Of a stretch of 35,583 bases of DNA, positions 23,640-31,875 are shown one piece after another. The notes under the pieces are model-generated. The model was not told the DNA's origin. It searched no databases and saw only the letters and a program-made list of their open reading frames with translations. Numbering within the stretch: position 1 is the first letter of the stretch; every line of letters begins with the position of its first letter. The stretch comes from Verrucomicrobiales bacterium (GTDB lineage Bacteria > Verrucomicrobiota > Verrucomicrobiia > Verrucomicrobiales > DEV007), in assembly GCA_029213025.1 (NCBI GenBank), contig JARGOZ010000067.1:1-35583 (forward strand), given 5' to 3'. A program made the position numbers and the translations under genes.

Positions 23640-24310
23640 ACCTCCCGCATCCGGTAACCGACTCCACGGACTGTCTCTATGAGTGGTGTTTCGAATCCTT
23701 CGTCTACCTTCTTCCTGAGCCGGGCAACTGCGACATCTACCATATTCGTTCCGGTATCAAAATGGGTATTCCAGACGTGCTGACTGATTTGCGACCGGGA
23801 GAAAACTCGACCCGGAGATCGAATCAGGTATTCAAGTAGAGAAAACTCTCTCTGGCTTAATTCGATCTCTTTGCCGCAGCGATGGGCTTGCCGTTTCATG
23901 ACATCCAGAGACAGATCGCCGACCTGAAGAATTGTTTTGCCTGCCTGGCCTCCGCTCCTCCGAATCAAAGCCTGGAGACGGGCGACAAGCTCTTCGACAA
24001 AGAAGGGTTTGGTTAGGTAGTCGTCCGCGCCCAGGTCAAATCCCTCGATACGTTCGTTGAGTTCGTTTCGGGCAGTCAGGAGGATCACCGGGGTGGCAAT
24101 AGCCCGCTTTCGCAGGCCGCGCAGTATGCTGAGACCGTCTTTTCCGGGCAACATGATATCGAGCACGATGGCGTCGAATTCCCGGGTTGTTGCCAATTCA
24201 AAGGCTGAATCGCCATCCAGACACAGTTCCACAGTGAAACCGCTTTCTTCGAGACCCTTGCGGGTAAACTCGGCTATTTTTTCCTGATCTTCGACCACGA
24301 GAATCCGCAT
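23636..24310 (-). CDS. OmpR/PhoB-type response regulator
   Basis: The start at ATG 24308-24310 gives 224 residues and places the receiver domain at once: MRILVVEDQEK with the acidic pair, phosphoacceptor Asp51 in IVLDIMLPGKDG, LLTARNEL and the conserved Lys in YLTKPF. A winged-helix DNA-binding domain follows from about residue 125 (QREFSLLEYLIRSPGRVFSRSQIS, then VDVAVARLRKKVD and TVRGVGYRM). The frame can be read further upstream to 24454, but that extension matches nothing. It precedes the histidine kinase gene with a four-base overlap and is divergent from the peroxiredoxin-like gene, whose promoter it may also control. Confidence 0.93.
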   Translation of the reverse strand: MRILVVEDQEKIAEFTRKGLEESGFTVELCLDGDSAFELATTREFDAIVLDIMLPGKDGLSILRGLRKRAIATPVILLTARNELNERIEGFDLGADDYLTKPFFVEELVARLQALIRRSGGQAGKTILQVGDLSLDVMKRQAHRCGKEIELSQREFSLLEYLIRSPGRVFSRSQISQHVWNTHFDTGTNMVDVAVARLRKKVDEGFETPLIETVRGVGYRMREV

Positions 24311-24443
24311 TAGCTGATTTTTGCATGGATTATGGCGGGATGAAACATGGATTTCACCGGGTTGACCGGACTTGTTTCTAAACTCAGGGCAGCCCGGATA
24401 AAAATTAGTGAAAGTAATTCGTTCCCTACCCGTCAAAAACCCC
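24311..24443. promoter_or_regulatory. Divergent intergenic region, response regulator / peroxiredoxin-like gene
   Basis: This 133-bp gap must hold promoters for both directions. I see no clear -35/-10 pair and no obvious direct repeat that could serve as a regulator site. A GTG at 24408 could start the plus-strand gene earlier but would add 12 residues before a good signal peptide. Confidence 0.3.
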
Positions 24444-25181
24444 ATGAAATTCACCCAGCCTCATTTCTTCACAATCGTCGGTATCACTTTGGCCTCTTCC
24501 CTGTCGGCGGATGCCGGGGAGAAAACTCCCTCTCTTCAGGAACAAATTGAAGCGCGTTCCTCCCGGTCCTCGACTGGCGGAGACCCGGCGAAAAAGAAAG
24601 CTTATGCTGATGGTATCAAAGCGGTAGCAGAGTCCGGCGTTGTCGAAAAAGCGACTAAAAAAGGCGATGTAGCTCCCGATTTTTCCCTACCCAACGCAAC
24701 CGGGAAACTGATTACGCTTTCTGAGGAGCTGAAGAACGGACCTGTAGTGTTGACCTGGTATCGGGGTGGCTGGTGCCCGTATTGCAACATTCAGTTAGCG
24801 GCGTATCAGGCTGTTCTTCCGGAAATCGAAGCGCATGGTGCGAAACTCATTGCGGTTTCTCCTGAGCTTCCTGACAAGGCTCTCAGCACGAAGGAAAAGA
24901 ACGAACTCCAATTTCAGGTTCTCACCGATCAGAACCTGAAAGTCGCGAGAGAATATGGTTTGGTTTTTACGCTCACACCCGAGGTTACAGGATACTACAA
25001 AGAAGCGTTTGATCTGAACTCATACAATGGAGAATCCGCAGCGGACGATGAACTTCCGCTTGCGGCCACTTATGTGATTAACACCGACGGGAAAATTACC
25101 TATTCGTTTTTTGACGCCAACTCCAAAATGCGCGCCGAACCGGAAGCAATTCTCAATGCGCTGGCTAAGCTCAAGGAATAG
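24444..25181 (+). CDS. Exported peroxiredoxin-like (AhpC/TSA) protein
   Basis: The start at ATG 24444 gives a signal peptide MKFTQPHFFTIVGITLASSLSADA and 245 residues in total. The thioredoxin-fold domain starts near GDVAPDFSLPNATGKLITLSEEL (residue about 73). It has an unusual WYRGGWCPYC active site near residues 104-113, typical of the peroxiredoxin-like AhpC/TSA subfamily, which has two Cys in CPYC. LPLAATYVINTDGKITYSF follows. It likely reduces peroxides or disulfides in the periplasm. An Arg/Ser-rich linker (IEARSSRSSTGG) joins signal and domain. The gene stands alone on the plus strand between two minus-strand clusters. Confidence 0.85.
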   Translation: MKFTQPHFFTIVGITLASSLSADAGEKTPSLQEQIEARSSRSSTGGDPAKKKAYADGIKAVAESGVVEKATKKGDVAPDFSLPNATGKLITLSEELKNGPVVLTWYRGGWCPYCNIQLAAYQAVLPEIEAHGAKLIAVSPELPDKALSTKEKNELQFQVLTDQNLKVAREYGLVFTLTPEVTGYYKEAFDLNSYNGESAADDELPLAATYVINTDGKITYSFFDANSKMRAEPEAILNALAKLKE

Positions 25182-25251
25182 GTAACCCTAATTTCCCAAC
25201 CCGGATTCCAGTTCAATTTTTTGACTGACGGGTAGTGGTTTGCACAAACGG

Positions 25252-26790
25252 CTACCGCGTCTTTTTTAGATGTTCGATGACCGCTTTCCGGTCGTCCGGA
25301 TTGAGAAAGCCCTGGAACTCCATTTTGGTTCCCGGGGCAAATTTTTTCGGGCCGGCGAGATATTCATCGAGTAACTCCGGAGTCCAGTCGGGTCCACGGG
25401 AGCTCCGAATGGATTTCATCGCGGAAGAGTAGTCAAAACCCCTGCCCGAGGCGATGGAGCGATTCCAGAATCCATCGAGGTCCGGACCGGGCATCCCATT
25501 GCGGTGCAGTCCCGGCCTGCCGTGGCAGCCTGAGCAAAGTATAGATAAAGTGGCACCGCGCTGTTCGATATCCATCGCGACGACTTGTGACTCATCGATG
25601 ATATATTCGCCTCTCATTTTCATTGCAGCCTCTAGTTGCTCGTCACTCATTGAGACGCGAATTTTCCGGTAGGCCTCAGCTTCGATCCGGGCCGCTTCCA
25701 TTTCGAGTCGACCCATCTCCCTGGATAGTTTGTCAGTTTCGGCGGTATCGAATTTATCCGGGTTGGTGCGCAGGCTGGCGAGTTGATACAGGAACAAGTG
25801 CCGCGTTTCGAGAAATTCGCGGACAACCGGGATCTGAACTTTTACGGCGTGGTTTATATACTCCTGTTGCTCTGATTGTAATATTTTGTAGAAATCCTTC
25901 GCGATCTTACCACGGTTGGCACCGTGGCCACTCTTGTGCCGAATAGAGACAAATCCAAAAAACTGGGCGGGTTGTCCGATCGGGATAATTTCGTTGTCCT
26001 CCGGTTTGCCGGAGAGCCAGGCAAAGGCTTTGGCGTAGAGATCCTCCAGCTGTTTAAAATCCTCACGGTCGATGGTGTCAGCTTCCACCCGGATCTTTTT
26101 TCCATACTCACCGGCGCTTTCCGCGTCGGCCCGCCAGGATTTTATCAGTTCTTTCTGCTTGTTGCCCATTAAAGCCTCAAAGTCCGCATAGGCGCGGGCT
26201 TCATAGATGGCGACTTTAGAATTCAATAGAGAAAACCGTTCCCCTAACTCAGTGAGTTTTTCGCGATTGATCGGCGTGCCCGTGTAGAGGTGATCTTCCA
26301 GCAAGGTCAGAATTTCTTCGCGGTCTGCCCACCAATCCGTTAGAGTCGGCTTTTCGGCGAGGACCGCACGGGCCATGTTGTCTCTCTGGGCTTCGCTGGC
26401 GATGGCATACATGGCTCGCCCGAGAGTCCCGCGGTTGGCCGCTCGACCGCTCTGGTAGCGGAGGGCGACGAAACCGAAAAACTGTGCGTTTTTGCCTACC
26501 GACAGTTTCTCATTATCAGCCGGGGAACCGGTAATCCAGGCGAAACCTTTCGAGGCCATCGCTGCCTGAAGTTCTTTTTCGCCGCGAAGGCCGCTGTATT
26601 CTTCAGCCGACCAGGTATCGGAGTTCCTGGCATCTTTGCCGCCTTTTTTGCGGTTCCCCTGTGCGGTCACCGGGGAGATAAGTAGGCAAAGAAGTAGGCA
26701 CAAGAGTGACTGTACCCTGTTGAATCGTTGACTGTACCCTGTACACTCCGGGACTGAACAGGGTACAGTTTGATTATATACTGTTTTCAT
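25252..26790 (-). CDS. Exported c-type cytochrome with internally duplicated novel domain
   Basis: I place the start at ATG 26788-26790 (512 residues). The first 27 residues are largely encoded by the 22-bp repeat; the signal core SLLCLLLCLLISPVTAQ follows, then a basic GNRKKGGKDARN stretch. Two homologous halves (about 71-225 and 245-395) share FAW..G.P.DNE......AQFFGFV..R..SG..ANRG followed by long helices; I do not know this domain. A C-terminal cytochrome c domain has CSGCH at residues 419-423, GMPGPDLDGFWNRS and FAPGTKMEFQGF with a candidate Met ligand. It is probably a periplasmic electron carrier. It follows the sulfatase gene by 40 bp on the same strand. No Shine-Dalgarno sequence is evident. 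Confidence 0.78.
   Translation of the reverse strand: MKTVYNQTVPCSVPECTGYSQRFNRVQSLLCLLLCLLISPVTAQGNRKKGGKDARNSDTWSAEEYSGLRGEKELQAAMASKGFAWITGSPADNEKLSVGKNAQFFGFVALRYQSGRAANRGTLGRAMYAIASEAQRDNMARAVLAEKPTLTDWWADREEILTLLEDHLYTGTPINREKLTELGERFSLLNSKVAIYEARAYADFEALMGNKQKELIKSWRADAESAGEYGKKIRVEADTIDREDFKQLEDLYAKAFAWLSGKPEDNEIIPIGQPAQFFGFVSIRHKSGHGANRGKIAKDFYKILQSEQQEYINHAVKVQIPVVREFLETRHLFLYQLASLRTNPDKFDTAETDKLSREMGRLEMEAARIEAEAYRKIRVSMSDEQLEAAMKMRGEYIIDESQVVAMDIEQRGATLSILCSGCHGRPGLHRNGMPGPDLDGFWNRSIASGRGFDYSSAMKSIRSSRGPDWTPELLDEYLAGPKKFAPGTKMEFQGFLNPDDRKAVIEHLKKTR
26711..26769. repeat. 22-bp repeat array D with a perfect 12-bp inverted pair, inside coding sequence
   Basis: Core units lie at 26711 and 26733 in plus orientation, and one inverted unit (AACAGGGTACA) at 26757-26767. 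ACTGTACCCTGT (26731-26742) and its exact complement (26758-26769) flank a 15-base loop. The hairpin would form within about codons 8-20 of the cytochrome mRNA. It is the only array here with an inverted unit. Confidence 0.93.
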
Positions 26791-26830
26791 CGTTATTGAG
26801 TTTATTTTTAATAGGTTTTGTGTTGCTCTG

Positions 26831-28264
26831 TCAAAAGGCAGTCGGTTTGGGAGCTTCGGCGTTCTTCCTGTTGCCTTTGCCGCCCTTACTTCTTTTTTCG
26901 CCACGCCTTTGATTCAAAGTCGGCGGGTTTTCGGGATCGAATTTCGGGTTGGGCCGGGGCATTTGCGCATTGACCTGAGCGAGATAGGTATCCATTTTAT
27001 CCTTCATCCGGCGGGCGAGTTCAGGATATTGATCTACCAGGTTGTTGCGCTCTGAAATGTCTTTGCGGATGTCAAAAAGATGTAGAGAATTGTCTTCGTA
27101 GAATCGAAGTAATTTGTAGTCACCGAGAAACAAAGCAGTGTGTGGAGTGTCTCCCTGGTAGTGCGGAAAGTGGAACACAAGTTCCTCGCGAGGTCTCTCA
27201 ACCGGTTCGTCTCCGCCTGCGAATAGATGATCGATGAGGCCGCCTTCGATATATGCCGGGAGAGCTTTGGTGACTCCGGCGAGTTTGCAATAGGTCGGGA
27301 ATAGATCGTAACCGACCACCCTTTGGTGACACCAGGTGTTGCCTTCAATCCCCGGGCCGCGCACAATCATGGGCACGCGGATGCCGCCCTCCCGGACGTC
27401 ACCTTTGCCACCCCGGAGAAGTTTTTTCGTCGAACTGCCGTTATCGGACATATAGATCACGTAGGTGTTTTCTTTGATGCCGAGGGCATCGATTTTCTCC
27501 AGCAGCAATCCGATGCCCCGGTCGAGATCCTCCGCCATCGCGGCACGGCCGATTTCTTTTTCATTACCTTTTGGATTTAGCTTGCGGTACTTTTCGATCA
27601 GGGCTTTGCTGGCATTTTGCGGATAGTGCAGAGCGTGGTAGGACATTTGGATGAAGAACGGTTTGCCTGCCGTGGTGTTCTTTTCCATGAAAGCGTAGGC
27701 CCGCTCTCCCATACCGTAGATATCTACCGGATTCGGCTCGACATGGGGTGCGGCATCTTCGTTGCCGGTGTCGCCATCGCTTTCGTCATAGCCATGGTTC
27801 TCAGGACCACCCCCGCTGATATGCCATTTTCCATAGTGGGCGGTGGCGTATCCCGCTGACTGGAGAAGCTCGCCGATCGTGGTTTCACCGGATTCTATAC
27901 TTCGGCGATTTTGGGGCGGGATCAGCTTGAATCCATCTTCCGCCGTCATTGAGCCCGCCGCTTTGGTCCAGTGACATTGGGCCGGGCTCTTGCCGGTTTG
28001 CAGGCTGATGCGAGTCGGTGCACAAACTGATGCCGGGGAATACGCGGCGCTGAAGCGCATGCCCTCCGCAGCGAGTTTTTCGAGGTTTGAGGTCTGCACA
28101 TACGGATTTTTCGAGGCCGGCATGTCCGGGTGCATCGCGCAGGACAGTCCGTTCCACGCCTGATCATCCGCAAGCAAAAAGAGGAGGTTGGGTTGGCGGG
28201 CTGAGGCAAAAGTCACCAGGCTGCCTGAGAGGAGGAGGTAGTGGAAGATTCCGCGTGTTTTCAT
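26831..28264 (-). CDS. Exported sulfatase (formylglycine type)
   Basis: The start at ATG 28262-28264 gives 477 residues with signal peptide MKTRGIFHYLLLSGSLVTFASA. Metal ligands appear in LLFLLADDQAWNG. The active-site motif SVCAPTRISLQTG carries Cys81 in C-x-P-x-R, to be oxidised to formylglycine by a maturase not encoded in this window. AHYGKWHIS and YMSDNGS supply further conserved catalytic or metal residues. GKGDVREGGIRVPMIVRGPG is also characteristic. It should cleave sulfate esters from polysaccharides in the periplasm. The C-terminal tail is Lys/Gly/Arg-rich (RRGEKRSKGGKGNRKN), as in several neighbours. It is cotranscribed with the duplicated-domain cytochrome. Confidence 0.93.
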   Translation of the reverse strand: MKTRGIFHYLLLSGSLVTFASARQPNLLFLLADDQAWNGLSCAMHPDMPASKNPYVQTSNLEKLAAEGMRFSAAYSPASVCAPTRISLQTGKSPAQCHWTKAAGSMTAEDGFKLIPPQNRRSIESGETTIGELLQSAGYATAHYGKWHISGGGPENHGYDESDGDTGNEDAAPHVEPNPVDIYGMGERAYAFMEKNTTAGKPFFIQMSYHALHYPQNASKALIEKYRKLNPKGNEKEIGRAAMAEDLDRGIGLLLEKIDALGIKENTYVIYMSDNGSSTKKLLRGGKGDVREGGIRVPMIVRGPGIEGNTWCHQRVVGYDLFPTYCKLAGVTKALPAYIEGGLIDHLFAGGDEPVERPREELVFHFPHYQGDTPHTALFLGDYKLLRFYEDNSLHLFDIRKDISERNNLVDQYPELARRMKDKMDTYLAQVNAQMPRPNPKFDPENPPTLNQRRGEKRSKGGKGNRKNAEAPKPTAF

Positions 28265-28397
28265 GAATAGATCAGTCTGGTTACTGTAGGAGTAAACCAC
28301 CGGATTCTATCAGAATGATTACGGGTGCATTACGGTGATGTAATGTTTTGGGCTTTTCTCATGGCCACTTTTTACGTTCAGGCTTATTTAACCGGTC

Positions 28398-29867
28398 ATG
28401 GTTTCATTCTTCGTTACGCATATCTCTTCGATTTTGGCCGTTTCGCATGTTCTTATCTCTGTAGGCATTTCGATTCGCGTCATTATGCGACGCACGGCCA
28501 CCGGCGTAGCCCTTGCCTGGCTGTTCCTTGTCTCGGTGTTTCCGTTTGGCGGTGCGGTGATGTATCTCATGCTGGGGGAACGACGGATCAGCGCAACGCG
28601 GGTCCGGCGAATCTCGACCCGGCAGACGGACTACGAGAAACTGGTTGAGCGCGGTATCGCGCGCGGATTGGCCGACGTTGACTGGAGTCGCCACCGTCCC
28701 GCGGCCAGGGCGATGAATATCCTCGGAAAAACTACCGTGGGTGTTCCGACGGTTCATGGCAGCAGCGGTAAGCTTTTCTCAAAAACCGATCAGATTCTCG
28801 ATGGGATAACCGCCGACATTGAAAACGCGCAGAACTCGATCCTAATGGAATTTTACATCTGGAACGAAGGCGGCAAGGCGGACGAGGTACTGGATGCAGT
28901 CATCAGGGCCGCGCAGCGGGGCGTCTCCTGCCGGATTTTAATCGACGCCCTCGGCGGGGCCCGGTGGTGGAGAAGCCGTCAGCCCCAAAAACTCAGGGAA
29001 GCCGGGGTCGAAGTTTGCCAGGCATTGCCGGTCGGGATTCTCCGCAATCTCATCGACCGGACGGATCTTCGGGTGCATCGCAAAATCGTAGTGATCGACA
29101 GCAAAATCGCCTGGACCGGAAGTATGAATCTGGTTGATCCCAAATTTTTCAAACAGGAGAAAAACCTCGGCGAATGGGTCGATGCCATGGTCCGGCTCGA
29201 AGGCGCTGTGGTCGCGCCTCTGGCTCTGACAATGATCGGCGACTGGACCACTGAAACCGGAGAGTCTCTCGATGACATTGTGCCGAATCTACGGCTGGAT
29301 CGCATCACTGCTTCGGGACCGGCGGATATTCAGGTAGTTCCTTCGGGGCCGGGGGAGACAAAAGACGGCCTGCTGCAAATGCTGATTGCTACTATCAATT
29401 CCGCCGAAAAGGAATTGGTTCTGACAACACCTTATTTTGTCCCTGATGAATCGATACTCTGTGCCCTGCGGGCGGCCGCGGCTCGCGGAGTCCGGGTGGA
29501 TTTGATCGTTCCGGAAAAGGTCGATTCGATCTTAACTCGATTTGCGGGCCGTTCCTACTATGATGATCTTATGGAAGTGGGTGCAAATATCTATCTCTAT
29601 AAAAAGGGTCTGCTCCACACCAAATCTATCTCGTCAGATCGTGATATATCCATGATCGGGACAGTGAATCTCGATATGCGCAGCCTGTGGATTAACTATG
29701 AAGTCGCCCTGTTTATCTATGACGAAAATTTCGGCAAATCTCTCTTTGATCTGCAACAATCCTATATCCGTGACAGCGATTTACTTGAACCGGAACAATG
29801 GGCGGGACGATCTGCGCTGCGCAAATTTTTGGAAAATACTTTCCGCCTTGTAAGCCTGATTTTATAG
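28398..29867 (+). CDS. cls: Cardiolipin synthase (phospholipase D family)
   Basis: This 489-residue protein opens with two membrane helices (SILAVSHVLISVGISIRVIM, then ATGVALAWLFLVSVFPFGGAV, YLMLGERR), as usual for bacterial Cls. Two HKD motifs follow: HRKIVVIDSKIAWTGSMNL near residue 227 and HTKSISSDRDISMIGTVNLD near 407. Both have H-x-K-x4-D. The enzyme joins two phosphatidylglycerols into cardiolipin at the inner membrane. LEFY-like (LMEFYIWNEGG) and VLTTPYFVPDE segments are also typical. It is divergent from the sulfatase gene with a 133-bp gap; the GNAT gene follows after 19 bp, probably in the same transcript. Confidence 0.93.
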   Translation: MVSFFVTHISSILAVSHVLISVGISIRVIMRRTATGVALAWLFLVSVFPFGGAVMYLMLGERRISATRVRRISTRQTDYEKLVERGIARGLADVDWSRHRPAARAMNILGKTTVGVPTVHGSSGKLFSKTDQILDGITADIENAQNSILMEFYIWNEGGKADEVLDAVIRAAQRGVSCRILIDALGGARWWRSRQPQKLREAGVEVCQALPVGILRNLIDRTDLRVHRKIVVIDSKIAWTGSMNLVDPKFFKQEKNLGEWVDAMVRLEGAVVAPLALTMIGDWTTETGESLDDIVPNLRLDRITASGPADIQVVPSGPGETKDGLLQMLIATINSAEKELVLTTPYFVPDESILCALRAAAARGVRVDLIVPEKVDSILTRFAGRSYYDDLMEVGANIYLYKKGLLHTKSISSDRDISMIGTVNLDMRSLWINYEVALFIYDENFGKSLFDLQQSYIRDSDLLEPEQWAGRSALRKFLENTFRLVSLIL

Positions 29868-29886
29868 TAGGAAAAAAGACCCGGTA

Positions 29887-30423
29887 ATGACTGGAAAGCG
29901 AAAAACCCTGTTGCTCGACGGCACCCCCTGCATCATCAGACCGATTTCCCCGGCTGACCGCAATGCTTTTGTCGACGGCTTCGAGGAACTGTCAGAAGAA
30001 AGCCGGTTCCGCCGCTTTTTCTTCAATAAGAAAACACTAACGGAAAGTGAGTTGGTAAAGCTTGCGAATCCCGACGGCTATGAGCACATCGCCTACGGTG
30101 TCGCAGCGTTGGAAGACGGGGAGACCGAAACGCCCATTGCGGTGGGGCATTGTTTCCGCCAGAAAGATGAACCGGATCTGGCTGAGGTCGCTCTGGTTAC
30201 TTCAGATCTATGGCAGGGATTCGGAGCCGGCAGTGAATTGGTCAAATCACTCGCTGCAGCCTCGCTGGAAAAGGGGATTCGCCGGTGGTTCGCCGTTATG
30301 CTGCCGGACAATGATGCAATGCTCCGTCTACTGCAAAAATACGGAACCAATCTGCGGGAAAACCTGACCGGTGGTGTAGTCGAGGTGTTCTGTGATATCG
30401 ACGAAAAAGCAGTCTATAAATAG
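29887..30423 (+). CDS. GNAT-family acetyltransferase
   Basis: This 178-residue protein has the GNAT layout: an N-terminal strand with IIRPISPADRNAF, a middle AVGHCFRQKDEPDLAEVALVTS forming the central strands, and the acetyl-CoA loop WQGFGAGSELVKSLA with Q-x-x-G-x-G. VMLPDNDAMLRLLQKYG follows, with the conserved Asn-containing helix. The substrate is unknown. It resembles the GNAT domains found with protein acetylation enzymes, but no other domain is present. It lies 19 bp after cls and converges on the SDR gene seven bases away. Confidence 0.88.
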   Translation: MTGKRKTLLLDGTPCIIRPISPADRNAFVDGFEELSEESRFRRFFFNKKTLTESELVKLANPDGYEHIAYGVAALEDGETETPIAVGHCFRQKDEPDLAEVALVTSDLWQGFGAGSELVKSLAAASLEKGIRRWFAVMLPDNDAMLRLLQKYGTNLRENLTGGVVEVFCDIDEKAVYK

Positions 30424-30431
30424 GTGCTTTT
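30405..30431. terminator. Possible bidirectional terminator between convergent genes
   Basis: AAAAGCA (30405-30411) and TGCTTTT (30425-30431) form a perfect seven-pair stem with A and T tracts on its outer sides. It lies exactly where the GNAT and SDR genes meet. The stem is short and AT-rich, so the call is weak. Confidence 0.3.
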
Positions 30432-31225
30432 CAGGTAGGGATAGTGGTATCGTCTTTCGGTGGATTTCTGCCGATAAACGGATGTTGTTCCAGATCGACT
30501 ACCTGACCGCTAACCGGTCCGCTCTCATCCGCCAGCCAGTAGACGGCGGCGGCGGCAATTTCCTCCGGGAGCAGGATTCTCCCTGCCGGCGCATACATGG
30601 CTGGCAGATCTGCATACCAGTCATCGCGCAGCCCGTGCTGCCGCTTGCGGTCGGCTTCGTTTTCGGTGAGAACCCAGCCGGGATTGATTTGATTTACCCG
30701 CACTCCGTTTTCTCTCATCAAGGTATCTCCCAGATTGCGGGTCAAAGTCATCAGGGCACCCTTCGAGACCGAATAAGCCATCAGATTGGGCTCGCCGCTC
30801 CAGGCATTGACGCTGCCAATGTTCAACACGCTGCCCCGGTTCTTTTCCAGTTCCGGCAGGGCTGCTTTGATGAGCGCGAAGGGCGCCAGTGTATTCACTT
30901 CCAGCACCCGGCGAAAGAGGGGCAGGTCGGTTGACTGGATGTTGGAGGAGGTGACTGCGGCGGCGTTATTTACCACTGCATCCAGTTTGCCGAACGAGTG
31001 AACGGCGAGGTCCACCAGCTGTTCCGCACAATGATCAGTCGTGATATCTTCGATCAGAAACACGGCCTTTTCTTTTCCCAGTTCATTCACTACTTTGATC
31101 GCCCATTCCTCTTCGAGGCCGTGGATAACAACTCTGGCACCTTCCTGAACACAGCGTTTCGCGATCGCTTTGCCTATGCCTGTGCAACTGCCGGTGATGA
31201 TGATGGATTTGTTTTCTAATCTCAT
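30431..31225 (-). CDS. Short-chain dehydrogenase/reductase
   Basis: The start at ATG 31223-31225 gives a normal 264-residue SDR; the longer frame to 31618 is only an extension in another gene's shadow. The NAD(P)-binding loop TGSCTGIGKA lies at residues 11-20, NNAAAV near 85, the catalytic Ser region LNIGSVNAWSG near 137, and YSVSKGAL with the Tyr and Lys near 150-155. NQINPGWVLTE and SGQVVDLEQH close the domain. Residue choice at the cofactor loop does not settle NAD or NADP. The substrate is unknown. It is divergent from the molybdenum-carrier-like gene. Confidence 0.9.
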   Translation of the reverse strand: MRLENKSIIITGSCTGIGKAIAKRCVQEGARVVIHGLEEEWAIKVVNELGKEKAVFLIEDITTDHCAEQLVDLAVHSFGKLDAVVNNAAAVTSSNIQSTDLPLFRRVLEVNTLAPFALIKAALPELEKNRGSVLNIGSVNAWSGEPNLMAYSVSKGALMTLTRNLGDTLMRENGVRVNQINPGWVLTENEADRKRQHGLRDDWYADLPAMYAPAGRILLPEEIAAAAVYWLADESGPVSGQVVDLEQHPFIGRNPPKDDTTIPT

Positions 31226-31335
31226 AGCGCTCGTTTCCGGAAGAATAGTGCGATCCTGCGGGAGGTCAAAACCCTCTCTGCGATTTCGATCTTGTTCTTC
31301 TCTCTCATGCAGCGAAGATAGCGACTCAGCAAAAG

Positions 31336-31800
31336 ATGACTTTGATTGAAAAACTCGTATCCGGAGGTCAGACCGGGGCCGACCGGTCTGCGCTGCTGTG
31401 GGCGATAGAAAACCACATCCCCCACGGCGGATGGTGCCCGAGAGGGCGGCTGGCCGAGGATGGAGAGTTGGCCGCTGTGTTTCATCTCGAAGAGACACCC
31501 TCCTCCGGCTACGCGCAGCGCACCGAATGGAACGTCCGCGACAGCGACGCGACGGTGATCTTTTCAATCTCCCGTTCGCTGTCGGGAGGTTCACTTTTGA
31601 CGCAGGAACTCGCCGCAAAATGGAATCGCCCGTGGATACGCATCAGCCGGAACGGAACCCGCGAACCAGCGAAAGAGCTGAATGAATTTCTCGATCAAAA
31701 TTTCGTCAGAATACTGAATGTAGCGGGACCACGGGAATCAACCGAACCCGGTGTGGCGGACTTCGTGACGGAAGTATTGACCGCGGCGATGGAGGGGTGA
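31336..31800 (+). CDS. Putative molybdenum-cofactor carrier family protein
   Basis: This 154-residue protein starts with VSGGQTGADRSALLWAIE, then HGGWCPRGRLAEDG, YAQRTEWNVRDSDATVIF and SGGSLLTQELA. These are the hallmarks of the putative molybdenum carrier family, a Rossmann-like fold related to the DprA/LOG group. The Gly-rich first loop would hold a phosphate or nucleotide. Members have been proposed to carry molybdenum cofactor; this is recalled family knowledge and no molybdenum genes lie nearby. It ends 75 bp before the truncated RHS gene. Confidence 0.8.
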   Translation: MTLIEKLVSGGQTGADRSALLWAIENHIPHGGWCPRGRLAEDGELAAVFHLEETPSSGYAQRTEWNVRDSDATVIFSISRSLSGGSLLTQELAAKWNRPWIRISRNGTREPAKELNEFLDQNFVRILNVAGPRESTEPGVADFVTEVLTAAMEG

Positions 31801-31819
31801 GGGAGGCAACATGCCGTAG

Positions 31820-31839
31820 AACAGGTTGCCTAACCTGTT
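31820..31839. repeat. Perfect short hairpin before the RHS gene
   Basis: AACAGGTT and AACCTGTT flank a four-base loop in the 75 bp between the molybdenum-carrier-like gene and the RHS frame. No T-run follows. It may end the upstream transcript or be a small repeat at the point where the RHS gene was truncated. Confidence 0.5.
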
Positions 31840-31875
31840 GTCTCCGGGTGAAACAAAGTCATTACAGCCGGTCAG

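Noticed and set aside
30431..31618. N-terminal extension of the SDR to 395 residues
   Set aside because: The extra 131 residues lie antisense to the molybdenum-carrier-like gene; a standard SDR begins at MRLENKSIIITG.
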